A stretch of DNA of 64,000 nt from Bradyrhizobium daqingense (GTDB lineage Bacteria > Pseudomonadota > Alphaproteobacteria > Rhizobiales > Xanthobacteraceae): contig NZ_CP088014.1 of assembly GCF_021044685.1 (NCBI RefSeq), positions 4,388,001-4,452,000 on the forward strand, written 5' to 3'. Under the pieces are notes generated by a model that made no database searches, had not been told where the DNA came from, and worked only from the letters and a program-made list of their open reading frames with translations. This document shows, piece by piece, positions 24,082 through 32,701 of the stretch; positions within the stretch are counted from its first letter, which is position 1; every line of letters begins with the position of its first letter. The translations under genes were made by a program, and so were the position numbers.

Positions 24082-25145
24082 TGCCGATCCGCTTTCGCCT
24101 CGCGGCCCAGGCGGTTGCCGTCGCTCTCGCGATTGTTGCGATCGCGCTGATTCCCAGCACGATCGAGCTGTTCGCGATGATGCAGTTGACGCTGTTTGCA
24201 GCAATGGCGGTGCTGGCGCTCAGCCTTGCCTTCATCTGGGGTTTTGGCGGCATCCTGTCGTTCGGCCAGACGGCCTTCTTCGGCCTCGGCGGTTATGCCT
24301 ATGCGATCGCCGCGGTCAACTTCCAGGATTCGACGCCGTCGATCCTGCTCGCCATCATCGTTCCGTCGGTGTTCGCTGCGATCCTCGGCTATTTCATCTT
24401 CTTCGGCCGCATCTCCGACGTCTATCTCGGCGTAATCACGCTGACCGTGACCCTGATCCTGTTCAACTGCGTCAACTCAACCTCCGGCGACGAGTACAGG
24501 ATCGGCAAGGCACTGCTCGGCGGCTTTAACGGCATGCCGGGGGTGCCCACGTTCAACGTGCCGTTCTACCCGGACCAAGTGCTGACGCCGGAACAATCCT
24601 GGTGGGTGACGGGCGGGGCGTTGCTCGCGGTCTTCCTGCTGCTGCGCCTTCTGCTGTCTCTCCCGGCCGGCCGCATCATCGTGGCCGTGCGCGAGAACGA
24701 GGTCCGCGCCTCCTTGCTCGGCTATGACCCGCGCAAGGTCAAGCTGCTCACCTTCATTCTGAGCGGTGCGATCGCAGGACTCGCCGGCGCGCTCTACGTC
24801 AACTGGGGCGCATTTGTCGGGCCGACCATCTTCAGCCTGTCGCTGTCGGCCGAGATCATTATCTGGATCACGGTGGGCGGACTTGGAACCTTACTCGGAC
24901 CCATCGTCGGATGCGTTCTGATCGAGTACATTGTCGCTTACATCGGTTCGCAACAGGCCTTGAATTCCAACCTCGTGCTCGGGGCCGTGCTCGTCGTATT
25001 CGTGCTGCTGCTGCCCAAAGGATTGGTGCCGACGGCGCGCGATCTTCTGATGCGGCTCGTGCCGGCGCCGAAACCGAAGGCACGGCTTGCAGAAGGGCAT
25101 GTGCCACCATCTGCGGCGGCATCGCACATGGCGGGAGCGGAATAA
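24081..25145 (+). CDS. ABC transporter permease, LivM/UrtC family
   Basis: The ATG at 24081 overlaps the preceding stop (TAATG). The 354-residue protein has multiple membrane segments, the LivM signature FGGILSFGQTAFFGLGGYAYA, and the coupling motif IIVAVRENEVRASLLGYDPRKVKL. The tail after the last membrane helix is short and hydrophilic. Second transmembrane subunit of the amide/urea-type transporter. Confidence 0.9.
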   Translation: MPIRFRLAAQAVAVALAIVAIALIPSTIELFAMMQLTLFAAMAVLALSLAFIWGFGGILSFGQTAFFGLGGYAYAIAAVNFQDSTPSILLAIIVPSVFAAILGYFIFFGRISDVYLGVITLTVTLILFNCVNSTSGDEYRIGKALLGGFNGMPGVPTFNVPFYPDQVLTPEQSWWVTGGALLAVFLLLRLLLSLPAGRIIVAVRENEVRASLLGYDPRKVKLLTFILSGAIAGLAGALYVNWGAFVGPTIFSLSLSAEIIIWITVGGLGTLLGPIVGCVLIEYIVAYIGSQQALNSNLVLGAVLVVFVLLLPKGLVPTARDLLMRLVPAPKPKARLAEGHVPPSAAASHMAGAE

Positions 25146-25147
25146 CC

Positions 25148-25876
25148 ATGGCGGACCTTGTACCTCTGCTCAAGGCCGAGCATCTCACCATGCGTTTTGG
25201 CGGTGTGGTCGCCAATGACGACATCACCTTCAGGTTGGAGGAGATGGAGCTGCGTTGTCTGATTGGCCCGAACGGCGCCGGCAAGAGCACTTTCTTCAAG
25301 ACTCTGACCGGGCAGCTCGTTCCGACCTCAGGCGCGATTGCGTTCCGTGGGCATCCGATTGCCGGCAAGCTGTCGCACGAGATCGCCCGCATGGGGATTG
25401 GCATCAAGACCCAGGTTCCGAACGTCTTCAACGGCCTTTCGGTGCGAGAGAACATCTGGCTCGCCGTCCGCCGCAAGGCGACGCCGCGTGCCCAAGGGCC
25501 CGCGGTCGACACCGTGCTGGAGATGATCCGATTGACCGATCATGCCGACCGAATCGTCGCGACGCTGTCGCATGGCCAGCGTCAGTGGGTTGAGATCGGC
25601 ATGGTGCTCGCGGCGGAGCCGGAGTTGATTTTGCTCGACGAGCCGGCCGCTGGGATGACCGACGAAGAGACCCTGCACACCGCCGCCATCATCCGCGAGA
25701 TCAACAAGACCCGGGCAATCATCGTTGTCGAGCACGACATGGAGTTCATCAGGCAGATCGCCAAGAAGGTGACTGTGTTTCATCAAGGGCGCGTGCTGGT
25801 CGAAGACAGTGTGGAAAAGGTTATGGCCGATCAGCGTGTGCGCGACGTCTATCTCGGCAAGAAGGTAGCGGCATGA
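25148..25876 (+). CDS. ABC transporter ATPase, LivG/UrtD family
   Basis: The ATG at 25148 sits 2 bp after the permease stop; 242 residues. Walker A is GPNGAGKST, the signature is LSHGQRQWVEIGMVLAAEP (LSHGQ instead of LSGGQ, usual in LivG/UrtD), and Walker B is LILLDEPAAGMT with the H-loop in VVEHDMEF. It overlaps the second ATPase by 4 bp. The LSHGQ and AGM motifs favour urea/amide transporters. Confidence 0.92.
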   Translation: MADLVPLLKAEHLTMRFGGVVANDDITFRLEEMELRCLIGPNGAGKSTFFKTLTGQLVPTSGAIAFRGHPIAGKLSHEIARMGIGIKTQVPNVFNGLSVRENIWLAVRRKATPRAQGPAVDTVLEMIRLTDHADRIVATLSHGQRQWVEIGMVLAAEPELILLDEPAAGMTDEETLHTAAIIREINKTRAIIVVEHDMEFIRQIAKKVTVFHQGRVLVEDSVEKVMADQRVRDVYLGKKVAA

Positions 25877-26574
25877 GCGCGCTCCTCGAGGTCAAGAACT
25901 TACGCTCCGGCTACGGCCGCATTCCGATCCTGTTCGGCATCGACATGACGGTGCAGGACGGCGAGTACCTCGGCATTCTCGGCCACAATGGCATGGGCAA
26001 GACCACAACCTTGCGTGCGCTGATGGGGCATCTACCGACCACGGGCGGCTCGGTCGTCTTCGCCGGCACGACGATCACCCATCTCAAGCCGCACGAGCGG
26101 TCCAGGCTCGGTATCGGGTTCGTGCCACAAGGACGAGAGATATTTCCAGATCTGAGCGTCATCGAGAACCTGCGAATGGGCCTCGCGGCGGCTCCGAGGG
26201 AGGATCGTTCGATCATCGACGCGGTGCTCCAGGACTTTCCGCGCCTGGTGCGACTGCTCGACCGGCGTGGCGGCGCGCTGTCGGGCGGCGAGCAGCAATT
26301 GCTGGCGCTGGCCCGTTGCCTCTGCACCAAGCCAAAGCTCATCCTGCTGGATGAGCCGACCGAGGGTATCCAACCGTCGATCATCGAAGAGATCATCGAG
26401 ACCCTGCTCGCACTGAAGAAGCGCTGGAACATGTCGCTGATCGTGGTCGAACAAAATCTCGAATTCATCACGTCGCTATCTGACCGCGTCCTCAATATCC
26501 AGAAGGGACGCATCACGGAAGAGCTCGACCGGGAAGGTCTTTTGGCACGGGACGCCGCCATGCATCCAACCTAG
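25873..26574 (+). CDS. ABC transporter ATPase, LivF/UrtE family
   Basis: A 233-residue protein starting with an ATGA overlap. Walker A is GHNGMGKTT, the signature LSGGEQQLLALARCL, Walker B LILLDEPTEGIQPSI, and the H-loop motif VVEQNLEF. The EGIQPSI sequence after Walker B is typical of UrtE/LivF. Partner ATPase of the gene at 25148. The amidase gene starts 85 bp downstream. Confidence 0.92.
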   Translation: MSALLEVKNLRSGYGRIPILFGIDMTVQDGEYLGILGHNGMGKTTTLRALMGHLPTTGGSVVFAGTTITHLKPHERSRLGIGFVPQGREIFPDLSVIENLRMGLAAAPREDRSIIDAVLQDFPRLVRLLDRRGGALSGGEQQLLALARCLCTKPKLILLDEPTEGIQPSIIEEIIETLLALKKRWNMSLIVVEQNLEFITSLSDRVLNIQKGRITEELDREGLLARDAAMHPT

Positions 26575-26659
26575 CTTCGAGTTCCGACGCGGTTACCCCG
26601 CCATCGCAATCATTGATCTCTGTTGCCGCCAAGCTTGTCGTCACAAGAAGGGATGCCTC

Positions 26660-28174
26660 ATGTCCATCAAACGCCCGAATGCCGAAGACGTCGCCGAACT
26701 CGCTGCAAGCCTGCACATGAACATGTCGATCGAGGAGGCCGGAGAATATCTGTCGCTGATGGGCGGGATGTTTGACGCCTATGATGTCGTCGACGAACTG
26801 CCCAACCCGCTGCCGCCGGTCAAATATCCGCGCATGCCGGGCGCCAAGCCAATGCCGAAGGACAACAAGTACAACGCCTGGGCGATCAAGACCGAGGTCA
26901 AGGGCGCATCGAGCGGTAAGCTGGCCGGGCGAACTGTCGTGCTGAAGGACAACGTCGCGCTAGCCGGCGTCCCCATGATGAACGGTTCGACAACATTGGA
27001 AGGCTTCATTCCCGCCGCCGACGCGACCATCGTCACCCGCATTCTCGACGCCGGCGGTACCATCGTCGGCAAGGCCGTATGTGAGCATTTTTGCCTGTCG
27101 GGTGGCAGCCATACCTCCCATCCCGCACCGGTCCACAACCCACTCAAGATGGGCTATTCGGCGGGCGGTTCGTCCTCGGGCAGCGCTGCACTGGTCGCGG
27201 CGGGCGAGGTCGACATGTCAATCGGCGGCGACCAGGGCGGCTCGATCCGTATCCCCGCGTCCTACTGCGGCATCTATGGCATGAAGGCGACGCACGGGCT
27301 CGTGCCCTACACGGGCGTTATGCCGATCGAGTCCACCATCGACCATACCGGTCCGATGACGGCCAACGTCGCCGACAACGCGCTGCTGCTGGAGGTGCTC
27401 GCCGGGCCCGACGGATTCGATCCCCGCCAGTATGCGCCGAAGGTCACGAGCTACACGGAATTGCTCCGCAAGGGCGTGAAGGGCATGAAGATCGGCATCC
27501 TCAAGGAAGGCTTCGCCGTGTCGAACATGCAGGAGGGCGTTGTCGAGAAGGTCAAGGCGGGTGCAGAGCGATTCGCCAAGCTTGGCGCCAGCGTCTCGGA
27601 GGTTTCGATACCGGAGCATCTGCACGCGCTCGCCGCGTGGAACCCGATCACGCTGGAAGGTTTCCTGGTCCAGATGATGATCGGCAACGGCATGGGCTTC
27701 AATTGGAAGGGACTCTATGACGTCGGCCTGCTCGACGCCCATTCCAGCTGGCGTAACCGCGCCGACGATCTGTCGGAGACGCTCAAGCTCACCATGCTGG
27801 TCGGGCAGTGGGGCGTCAGCCATTATCGCGGTCGCTACTATGCCAAGTCGCGCAACATCGCGATCGCAGCCAAGGCCGCTTATGACGCCGTGTTTGGCTC
27901 CTACGACCTGTTGCTGATGCCGACCCTGCCGTGTGTTGCGACACCGATTCCGGCCAAGGACGCGCCGCTCGCCGAGATCGTCCAGCGTGCCTTCGAGATG
28001 ACGGCTACGACCAGTCCCTTCGATGTTACCGGCCATCCGGCGATGAGCATTCCCTGCGGCCTTTCGGACGGCCTGCCTGTCGGGCTGATGCTGATTGCGA
28101 AGGACTACGACGAGGCAACCATCTATCAGGCGGCCAGCGCGTTTGAAGCAGATGGCGACTGGAAGAAGTTCTGA
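26660..28174 (+). CDS. Amidase (amidase-signature family)
   Basis: A 504-residue enzyme with the Ser-cisSer-Lys triad: Lys96 in VVLKDNVAL, Ser171/172 in AGGSSSGSA, and nucleophile Ser195 in GGDQGGSIRIPAS. The N-terminal ~75-residue helical extension and overall length resemble nitrile-pathway and enantioselective amidases of actinobacteria. It hydrolyses an amide to the acid and ammonia in the cytoplasm. Its place between an amide/urea ABC transporter and urease genes points to nitrogen release from an imported amide. TGATG overlap with the next gene. Confidence 0.92.
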   Translation: MSIKRPNAEDVAELAASLHMNMSIEEAGEYLSLMGGMFDAYDVVDELPNPLPPVKYPRMPGAKPMPKDNKYNAWAIKTEVKGASSGKLAGRTVVLKDNVALAGVPMMNGSTTLEGFIPAADATIVTRILDAGGTIVGKAVCEHFCLSGGSHTSHPAPVHNPLKMGYSAGGSSSGSAALVAAGEVDMSIGGDQGGSIRIPASYCGIYGMKATHGLVPYTGVMPIESTIDHTGPMTANVADNALLLEVLAGPDGFDPRQYAPKVTSYTELLRKGVKGMKIGILKEGFAVSNMQEGVVEKVKAGAERFAKLGASVSEVSIPEHLHALAAWNPITLEGFLVQMMIGNGMGFNWKGLYDVGLLDAHSSWRNRADDLSETLKLTMLVGQWGVSHYRGRYYAKSRNIAIAAKAAYDAVFGSYDLLLMPTLPCVATPIPAKDAPLAEIVQRAFEMTATTSPFDVTGHPAMSIPCGLSDGLPVGLMLIAKDYDEATIYQAASAFEADGDWKKF

Positions 28175-28476
28175 TGATCACCATCACAGCCGTCATCAGG
28201 GCGAAGTCCGGCCACGAGGTCGTGATGCGCGACGCGCTTGTCACCGTCGCGGCTCATGTCGCGGCCAACGAGCCGGAGACGATCGGGTTCTTCATCTCGC
28301 AGAGCGAAGAAGATCCGTGTGTTTTCACGACCTATGAGCGCTTTGCCGACAAGGCTGCGATGGATCGCCACAACGGCTCGGCCGTTGTCGCGGCCTTCTT
28401 CGGGATCGCCAAGCCCATCCTGGATGGCGAGGTTATACTTGTGACGTCGAAGGAGGTGTCGGCGACGGTCCGGTAG
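28174..28476 (+). CDS. ABM-fold small protein (YgiN-like antibiotic biosynthesis monooxygenase)
   Basis: A 100-residue ferredoxin-like barrel: ITITAVIRAKSGHEVVMRDALV, PETIGFFISQSEEDPCVFTTYERFADKAAMDRHN and a FFGIAKPILDGEV tail. The FFG/Y and E-x-F-x-D-x-A-x-xxH patterns are typical of ABM dimers, which act as quinol monooxygenases or in many cases have no known activity. It is translationally coupled to the amidase (TGATG) and lies upstream of ureE, an unusual position for this family. Confidence 0.8.
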   Translation: MITITAVIRAKSGHEVVMRDALVTVAAHVAANEPETIGFFISQSEEDPCVFTTYERFADKAAMDRHNGSAVVAAFFGIAKPILDGEVILVTSKEVSATVR

Positions 28477-28507
28477 GCGGACGCCAAGTCAATTGCGGGA
28501 GAGCATC

Positions 28508-28960
28508 GTGACGTTACGGCTTCACGGCATCATCGGGAGATCCGACGACGCAGCCTATGCGCGCCGTCTCCACCACATCGAGCATCATGGCGGAATCGAA
28601 TTGCTGTTCGTGCCGCCGTCCGACGTCGGTCGCAAGCGGTTTCGTCTCACCACCGATCGCGGGACCGACTGTGCTGTCAGCCTGGAGCGCGACGAGGAGC
28701 TGGTGGATGGGGCGCTGCTTTTTCTCGAACACGATCGCGCCGTCATTGTCCGATTCGGCGAGCAGGAACGCTGGCAATTGAAACCTGTCGACCAGGCGGC
28801 GGCGCTGAAGCTCGGCTGGAACGCCGGCAATCTGCATTGGAGGGTTCGCTTCGAGGGCGATCATCTTGTCGTGCTGCTCGATGGGCCGCTCGACTCATAC
28901 CGAGCGCGCATCAAGCCGCTGCTGGAGGCGGGCGAGGTAGTGGAGAGCGATGCTGTTTGA
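28508..28960 (+). CDS. ureE: Urease accessory protein UreE (nickel metallochaperone)
   Basis: A 150-residue protein beginning at GTG 28508 behind CGGGAGAG. It has an N-terminal peptide-binding domain (IELLFVPPSDVGRKRFRLTTDRGTDCAVSL) and a C-terminal nickel-binding ferredoxin-like domain (LKLGWNAGNLHWRVRFEGDHLVVLLDGP). The usual C-terminal histidine-rich tail is absent; it ends GEVVESDAV, so nickel storage capacity is probably low. The usual GNRH motif reads AGNLHW here. The stop lies 11 bp inside ureF. Confidence 0.85.
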   Translation: MTLRLHGIIGRSDDAAYARRLHHIEHHGGIELLFVPPSDVGRKRFRLTTDRGTDCAVSLERDEELVDGALLFLEHDRAVIVRFGEQERWQLKPVDQAAALKLGWNAGNLHWRVRFEGDHLVVLLDGPLDSYRARIKPLLEAGEVVESDAV

Positions 28961-29630
28961 CAGATTGCAAGCGCTGGCATTGTTGCAACTCGGCGATAGC
29001 GCCTATCCTGCCGGCGGCTTTGCGTTCTCCTGGGGCCTTGAAGGACTCGCCGCGGACGGCATGCTTGCCAATCGCGACGAACTTGATCGGATCATCGCCG
29101 ACCAGCTCATGCGGCGCTGGGCCGGCATGGATCGCATCCTGTTGCGTCAGGCATTCCAGGCAAGGGATTGCCAGGCCATCGCTGGCATCGACCGCCTTGC
29201 AGAGGCAGGAACCTCCTCGGCCGAAATGCGGGAAGGGTCGCGTCGTGCAGGCAGGGCTCTTCTCGGGGTATGGGTCAAGCTCGACGGGCCGCTGTCGGTC
29301 GCTTACCGCGGGCTGCTGTCGTCGGATGCGCGGCTCGGCCATCTGCCGGTTGTACAGGCCATCGTTAGCCGGGATGCAGAATTCAGTCTCGATGCAGCCG
29401 AACTGGTCTCGGGTTGGACGCTCGTGACCGGTCTTGTGAGCGCCGCTATGAGGCTCGGGATCGTCGGCCATATCGAGGCGCAGCGGAGCCAGACCGCTGC
29501 GCGCGGTCTGCTGGCTGAGGTACTGGCGGAGCCGCCGGCGCCGGATGCGCTGCCTGCCAGCTTCACGCCGTTCATCGACGTCGCGGTCTCGCGCGGGCCG
29601 CTTCGGCATGTACGCATGTTCACGACGTGA
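28950..29630 (+). CDS. ureF: Urease accessory protein UreF
   Basis: A 226-residue all-helical protein with the UreF opening LQLGDSAYPAGGFAFSWGLEGLAADG and a central SSAEMREGSRRAGRALLG segment. UreF binds apo-urease with UreD/H and recruits UreG for GTP-driven nickel and carbonate insertion. It overlaps ureE by 11 bp, and AGGAGG for the fused structural gene directly follows its stop. Confidence 0.92.
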   Translation: MLFDRLQALALLQLGDSAYPAGGFAFSWGLEGLAADGMLANRDELDRIIADQLMRRWAGMDRILLRQAFQARDCQAIAGIDRLAEAGTSSAEMREGSRRAGRALLGVWVKLDGPLSVAYRGLLSSDARLGHLPVVQAIVSRDAEFSLDAAELVSGWTLVTGLVSAAMRLGIVGHIEAQRSQTAARGLLAEVLAEPPAPDALPASFTPFIDVAVSRGPLRHVRMFTT

Positions 29631-29646
29631 AGGAGGATATTTCGTC

Positions 29647-30345
29647 ATGATGAATCTGTCGCCGACCGAGATGGATCGCCTCGTGATCTTCAATGCCGCG
29701 CAGATAGCGCGTCGCAATCGGTCGCTCGGAATCCGGCTGAGCCACCCGGAGGCGGTCGCTTATATTACTGACGAGGTGATGACGGCGGCGCGCCGCAATA
29801 TACCCTATGCCGAGATCCGTGACATGGCGGGACGGTTGTTGACATCCGACGACGTCGAGCCCGGCGTCGCACGGATGATCCCAATGCTTTATATCGAGTG
29901 CATGTTCGCGGAAGGCACCAAGGTGATGGCCGTGTTCGAGCCGGTCGGCCTTAGTGACGCGTCCGGCGCCGACGACGTCATACCTGGCGAGATCATCGCG
30001 GGCGGCGGAGACATTGAGAGCTTCGTGGGTCTGCCCGCCATCACCATCGATGTCGTCAATACTGGCGATCGCGATATTCAGGTTCGTAGCCACACTCATT
30101 TCTTCGAAGTCAATCGCGCCCTGCGTTTCGATCGTGCCGCGGCCTGGGGCATGAAGGTCGACCGGCCGGCAGGCGCCGGCGTCCGCTTCGAGCCCGGCGT
30201 CACCAAGTCGGTCCGACTTGTCCCGATCTCCGGCGATCGCGTGGTGCACGGGCAGGCCGGGCTCGTCAACGGCCCGCTGGACGCGCCGACGGCACGCGAT
30301 GAAGCGCTCAAGCAAGCTCGCGTCCGCGGCTATCAGGGAGCTTGA
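29647..30345 (+). CDS. ureAB: Fused urease gamma-beta subunit (UreA-UreB)
   Basis: ATG 29647 follows AGGAGG at 29631-29636; 232 residues. Residues 1-100 are urease gamma (NLSPTEMDRLVIFNAAQIARRN, RLSHPEAVAYITDEVM). Residues ~112-232 are urease beta (VIPGEIIAGGGDIE, VVNTGDRDIQVRSHTHFFEVNRALRFDR, FEPGVTKSVRLVPISG). Separate ureA and ureB are the rule in rhizobia. A gamma-beta fusion is the Helicobacter arrangement and is also known in some other bacteria. The beta part keeps the RSHTHFFEVN core. Confidence 0.92.
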   Translation: MMNLSPTEMDRLVIFNAAQIARRNRSLGIRLSHPEAVAYITDEVMTAARRNIPYAEIRDMAGRLLTSDDVEPGVARMIPMLYIECMFAEGTKVMAVFEPVGLSDASGADDVIPGEIIAGGGDIESFVGLPAITIDVVNTGDRDIQVRSHTHFFEVNRALRFDRAAAWGMKVDRPAGAGVRFEPGVTKSVRLVPISGDRVVHGQAGLVNGPLDAPTARDEALKQARVRGYQGA

Positions 30346-30347
30346 GC

Positions 30348-32054
30348 ATGGCCCTTCTGTCGCGCCGCGCCTATGGCGAACTCTACGGACCGACCAAGGG
30401 CGATCTGGTGCGGTTGGCCGATACCAGCCTGTTGGCCGAGATCGAGCACGATTACACAACCTATGGGCATGAGCTGCTGGTCGGTGCGGGAAAGAACCTG
30501 CGCGACGGCGAGGGCGTCAACGCCTACCGGACGGCATCGCACAAGATACTCGATGTCGTCATCAAGAACGCCACGATCGTAGACGCCGTCACCGGCATCG
30601 TGAAGGCAGATATTGGTATCCGTGACGGTCGCATCGTCGGCATTGGCAAGGCTGGAAATCCCGATGTGATGCCGGATGTGCATCCTGACATGATCGTTGG
30701 TCACACCACGGCGCCGATTGGTGGCGGTCCGTTCATCGTCACCGCCGGTGCCATCGAGTCGCACGCCCATTTGATCTCGCCCGAGCAATCCGACCACGCT
30801 CTTTCCGGCGGCACTACCACGCTGGTCGGCAACGGCTCCGGCCCGGTGTTCGACGTCGGCAGCGGTGCTGCTTCGACATTTGCGCGCTTCCTCCAGGCCA
30901 TCGAGTTCTCGCCCCTCAATTTCGCGCTGTTCGGACGGGCCGGGTCAAGCCCCGAAGCGGTAGAGGAAGCGGTCGCATCGGGTGGCATGTCTGTTAAGAT
31001 TCACGAGGATTTCGGGGCCGCTCCGGCCGTGATCGACCAGAGCTTGATCGCGGCGGACCGCAACGATTTCGCGGTTCATCTTCACACGGACTCGATCAAC
31101 GAATACGGCTTCTGCGAGGATACGATGGCGGCGGTCGAAGGCCGTACCATCCACATGTATCACGTGGAGGGCGCCGGCGGCGGCCACGCGCCGGATCTGC
31201 TCAAGGTGGTGTCATGGGACAACGTCATTCCGTCGTCCACCAATCCGACCAACCCGTACACGTCCTACGGCATGGAAGAGGGCGTGCCAATGACGATGAT
31301 CTGTCATCAGCTCAACTACAACGCGCCCGAGGACGTCATGTTCGGCGAGGCGCGGGTGCGCGCCCAGTCGATGGCGGCGGAGGATTTTCTCCACGACATG
31401 GGCGCAATCTCGATATTCGGCACGGATACGCAGGGCATGGGACGTCTCGCCGAGAACGTCGCGAAATGCTGGCAGCTTGCCAGCGTGATGAAGGATCGAA
31501 TCGGCCGCCTGCCCGAGGAGAAAACGGCGCGTGCGGACAATGAGCGCATCAAGCGCTACATGGCCAAGCTCACCATCAATCCTGCGATCGCGGTTGGCAT
31601 CGACCACGCGGTTGGCTCGATCGAGCCCGGCAAGATGGCTGATCTCGTCCTCTGGCCGCGCGCGTCCTTCGGCATCAAGCCTTACATGGTGATCAAGAAC
31701 GGCTTTGTCGTGTGGGCCGCCATGGGTGACGGCAACGGCAGCCTCGGCCTGTCGGAGCCGATGATCCAGAAGCGGATGTGGGGCGCACTCGGCGCCGCCC
31801 CGCAAAGGCTGGGGGTCAACTTCATGTCGAAGCTAGCGATGGAGGCCGACGTGAGCCGCAAGCTCGGCCTCAATCGCGACCCCGTCCAGATCAAGAATGT
31901 TCGAAAATTACGGAAGAGCGACATGGTACGCAATGCTGCCGTGCCGCATGTCGAAGTCGATCCGCAGACGTTCGAGGTCCGTGCCGATGGAAAGCTTCTG
32001 ATGTGTCCACCTGCGACGGAGGTACCGCTGGCCAGACGGTACATGCTTCGATGA
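30348..32054 (+). CDS. ureC: Urease alpha subunit (UreC), divergent
   Basis: ATG 30348 lies 7 bp after AGGGAG; 568 residues. The dinickel site is complete: His139 and His141 (SHAHLIS), carbamylatable Lys217 (SVKIHED), His246 and His272, and Asp360 (FGTDTQGMGR). Flap Cys319 and His320 are kept, but the usual CHHL reads CHQL (Gln321). Other deviations are HAHLISPEQ for the usual HIHWICPQQ and GTDTQ for GSDSQ. It should hydrolyse urea to ammonia and carbamate, but it belongs to a branch distinct from the standard rhizobial enzyme, so another ureide substrate cannot be excluded. Confidence 0.93.
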   Translation: MALLSRRAYGELYGPTKGDLVRLADTSLLAEIEHDYTTYGHELLVGAGKNLRDGEGVNAYRTASHKILDVVIKNATIVDAVTGIVKADIGIRDGRIVGIGKAGNPDVMPDVHPDMIVGHTTAPIGGGPFIVTAGAIESHAHLISPEQSDHALSGGTTTLVGNGSGPVFDVGSGAASTFARFLQAIEFSPLNFALFGRAGSSPEAVEEAVASGGMSVKIHEDFGAAPAVIDQSLIAADRNDFAVHLHTDSINEYGFCEDTMAAVEGRTIHMYHVEGAGGGHAPDLLKVVSWDNVIPSSTNPTNPYTSYGMEEGVPMTMICHQLNYNAPEDVMFGEARVRAQSMAAEDFLHDMGAISIFGTDTQGMGRLAENVAKCWQLASVMKDRIGRLPEEKTARADNERIKRYMAKLTINPAIAVGIDHAVGSIEPGKMADLVLWPRASFGIKPYMVIKNGFVVWAAMGDGNGSLGLSEPMIQKRMWGALGAAPQRLGVNFMSKLAMEADVSRKLGLNRDPVQIKNVRKLRKSDMVRNAAVPHVEVDPQTFEVRADGKLLMCPPATEVPLARRYMLR

Positions 32055-32701
32055 GTCAGATTTCGCTCGGAGGCGGATTGGCAGAGCCGCGTATTGCGGC
32101 TGCGCGGGTCGGGATCGGAGGGCCGGTCGGGTCTGGCAAGACGGCCTTGGTCGAACGCTTGATTCCGGCGCTGCTGGCGCGCGGCATCGATATCGCCGTC
32201 ATCACGAACGATCTCGTCACGGCCGAGGACGCGAACCGTATCAGGCGCTCCGGGCTGATCGATCCGGCACGCGTGGCGGCGGTGGAGGCGGGCGCATGTC
32301 CGCACACTGTCATTCGCGAAGATCCGACACTCAACATCGAGGCAGCGAACGAACTCGAGCAACGTTTCCCTGGTGTCGAGCTCATTCTGCTCGAAAGCGG
32401 CGGCGACAATCTCGCCTCGACTTTTTCGCGTGATCTGACCGATTTCTGGATGTTTGTCATTGATGTCGCTGGTGGCGACGATATCCCACGTAAGCGAGGT
32501 CCAGGCATCATCCGCGCCGACCTTCTTGTCATCAACAAGGTTGATCTGGCGCCGCATGTCGGCGTGGACTTGGAACGCATGCATCGCGAAGCATTGCACG
32601 TCCGCAGCGATCGTCCAGTGCTGCTCACCAACTGCCGCCGCGGCGAGGGGATCGATGCTGTTGTCGCTCTTCTTGAGCGCGAAGTTCTGTTCAGGACGTG
32701 A
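32051..32701 (+). CDS. ureG: Urease accessory GTPase UreG
   Basis: The start at 32051 overlaps the ureC stop (ATGA); 216 residues. SIMIBI GTPase motifs: P-loop GGPVGSGKTALVE, ITNDLVTAEDA, the CPH nickel-binding motif in EAGACPHTVIRED, LLESGGDNLASTFS, and INKVDLAPHVG for guanine recognition. It lacks the N-terminal histidine-rich stretch of some homologues. It couples GTP hydrolysis to nickel delivery. Confidence 0.94.
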   Translation: MSQISLGGGLAEPRIAAARVGIGGPVGSGKTALVERLIPALLARGIDIAVITNDLVTAEDANRIRRSGLIDPARVAAVEAGACPHTVIREDPTLNIEAANELEQRFPGVELILLESGGDNLASTFSRDLTDFWMFVIDVAGGDDIPRKRGPGIIRADLLVINKVDLAPHVGVDLERMHREALHVRSDRPVLLTNCRRGEGIDAVVALLEREVLFRT

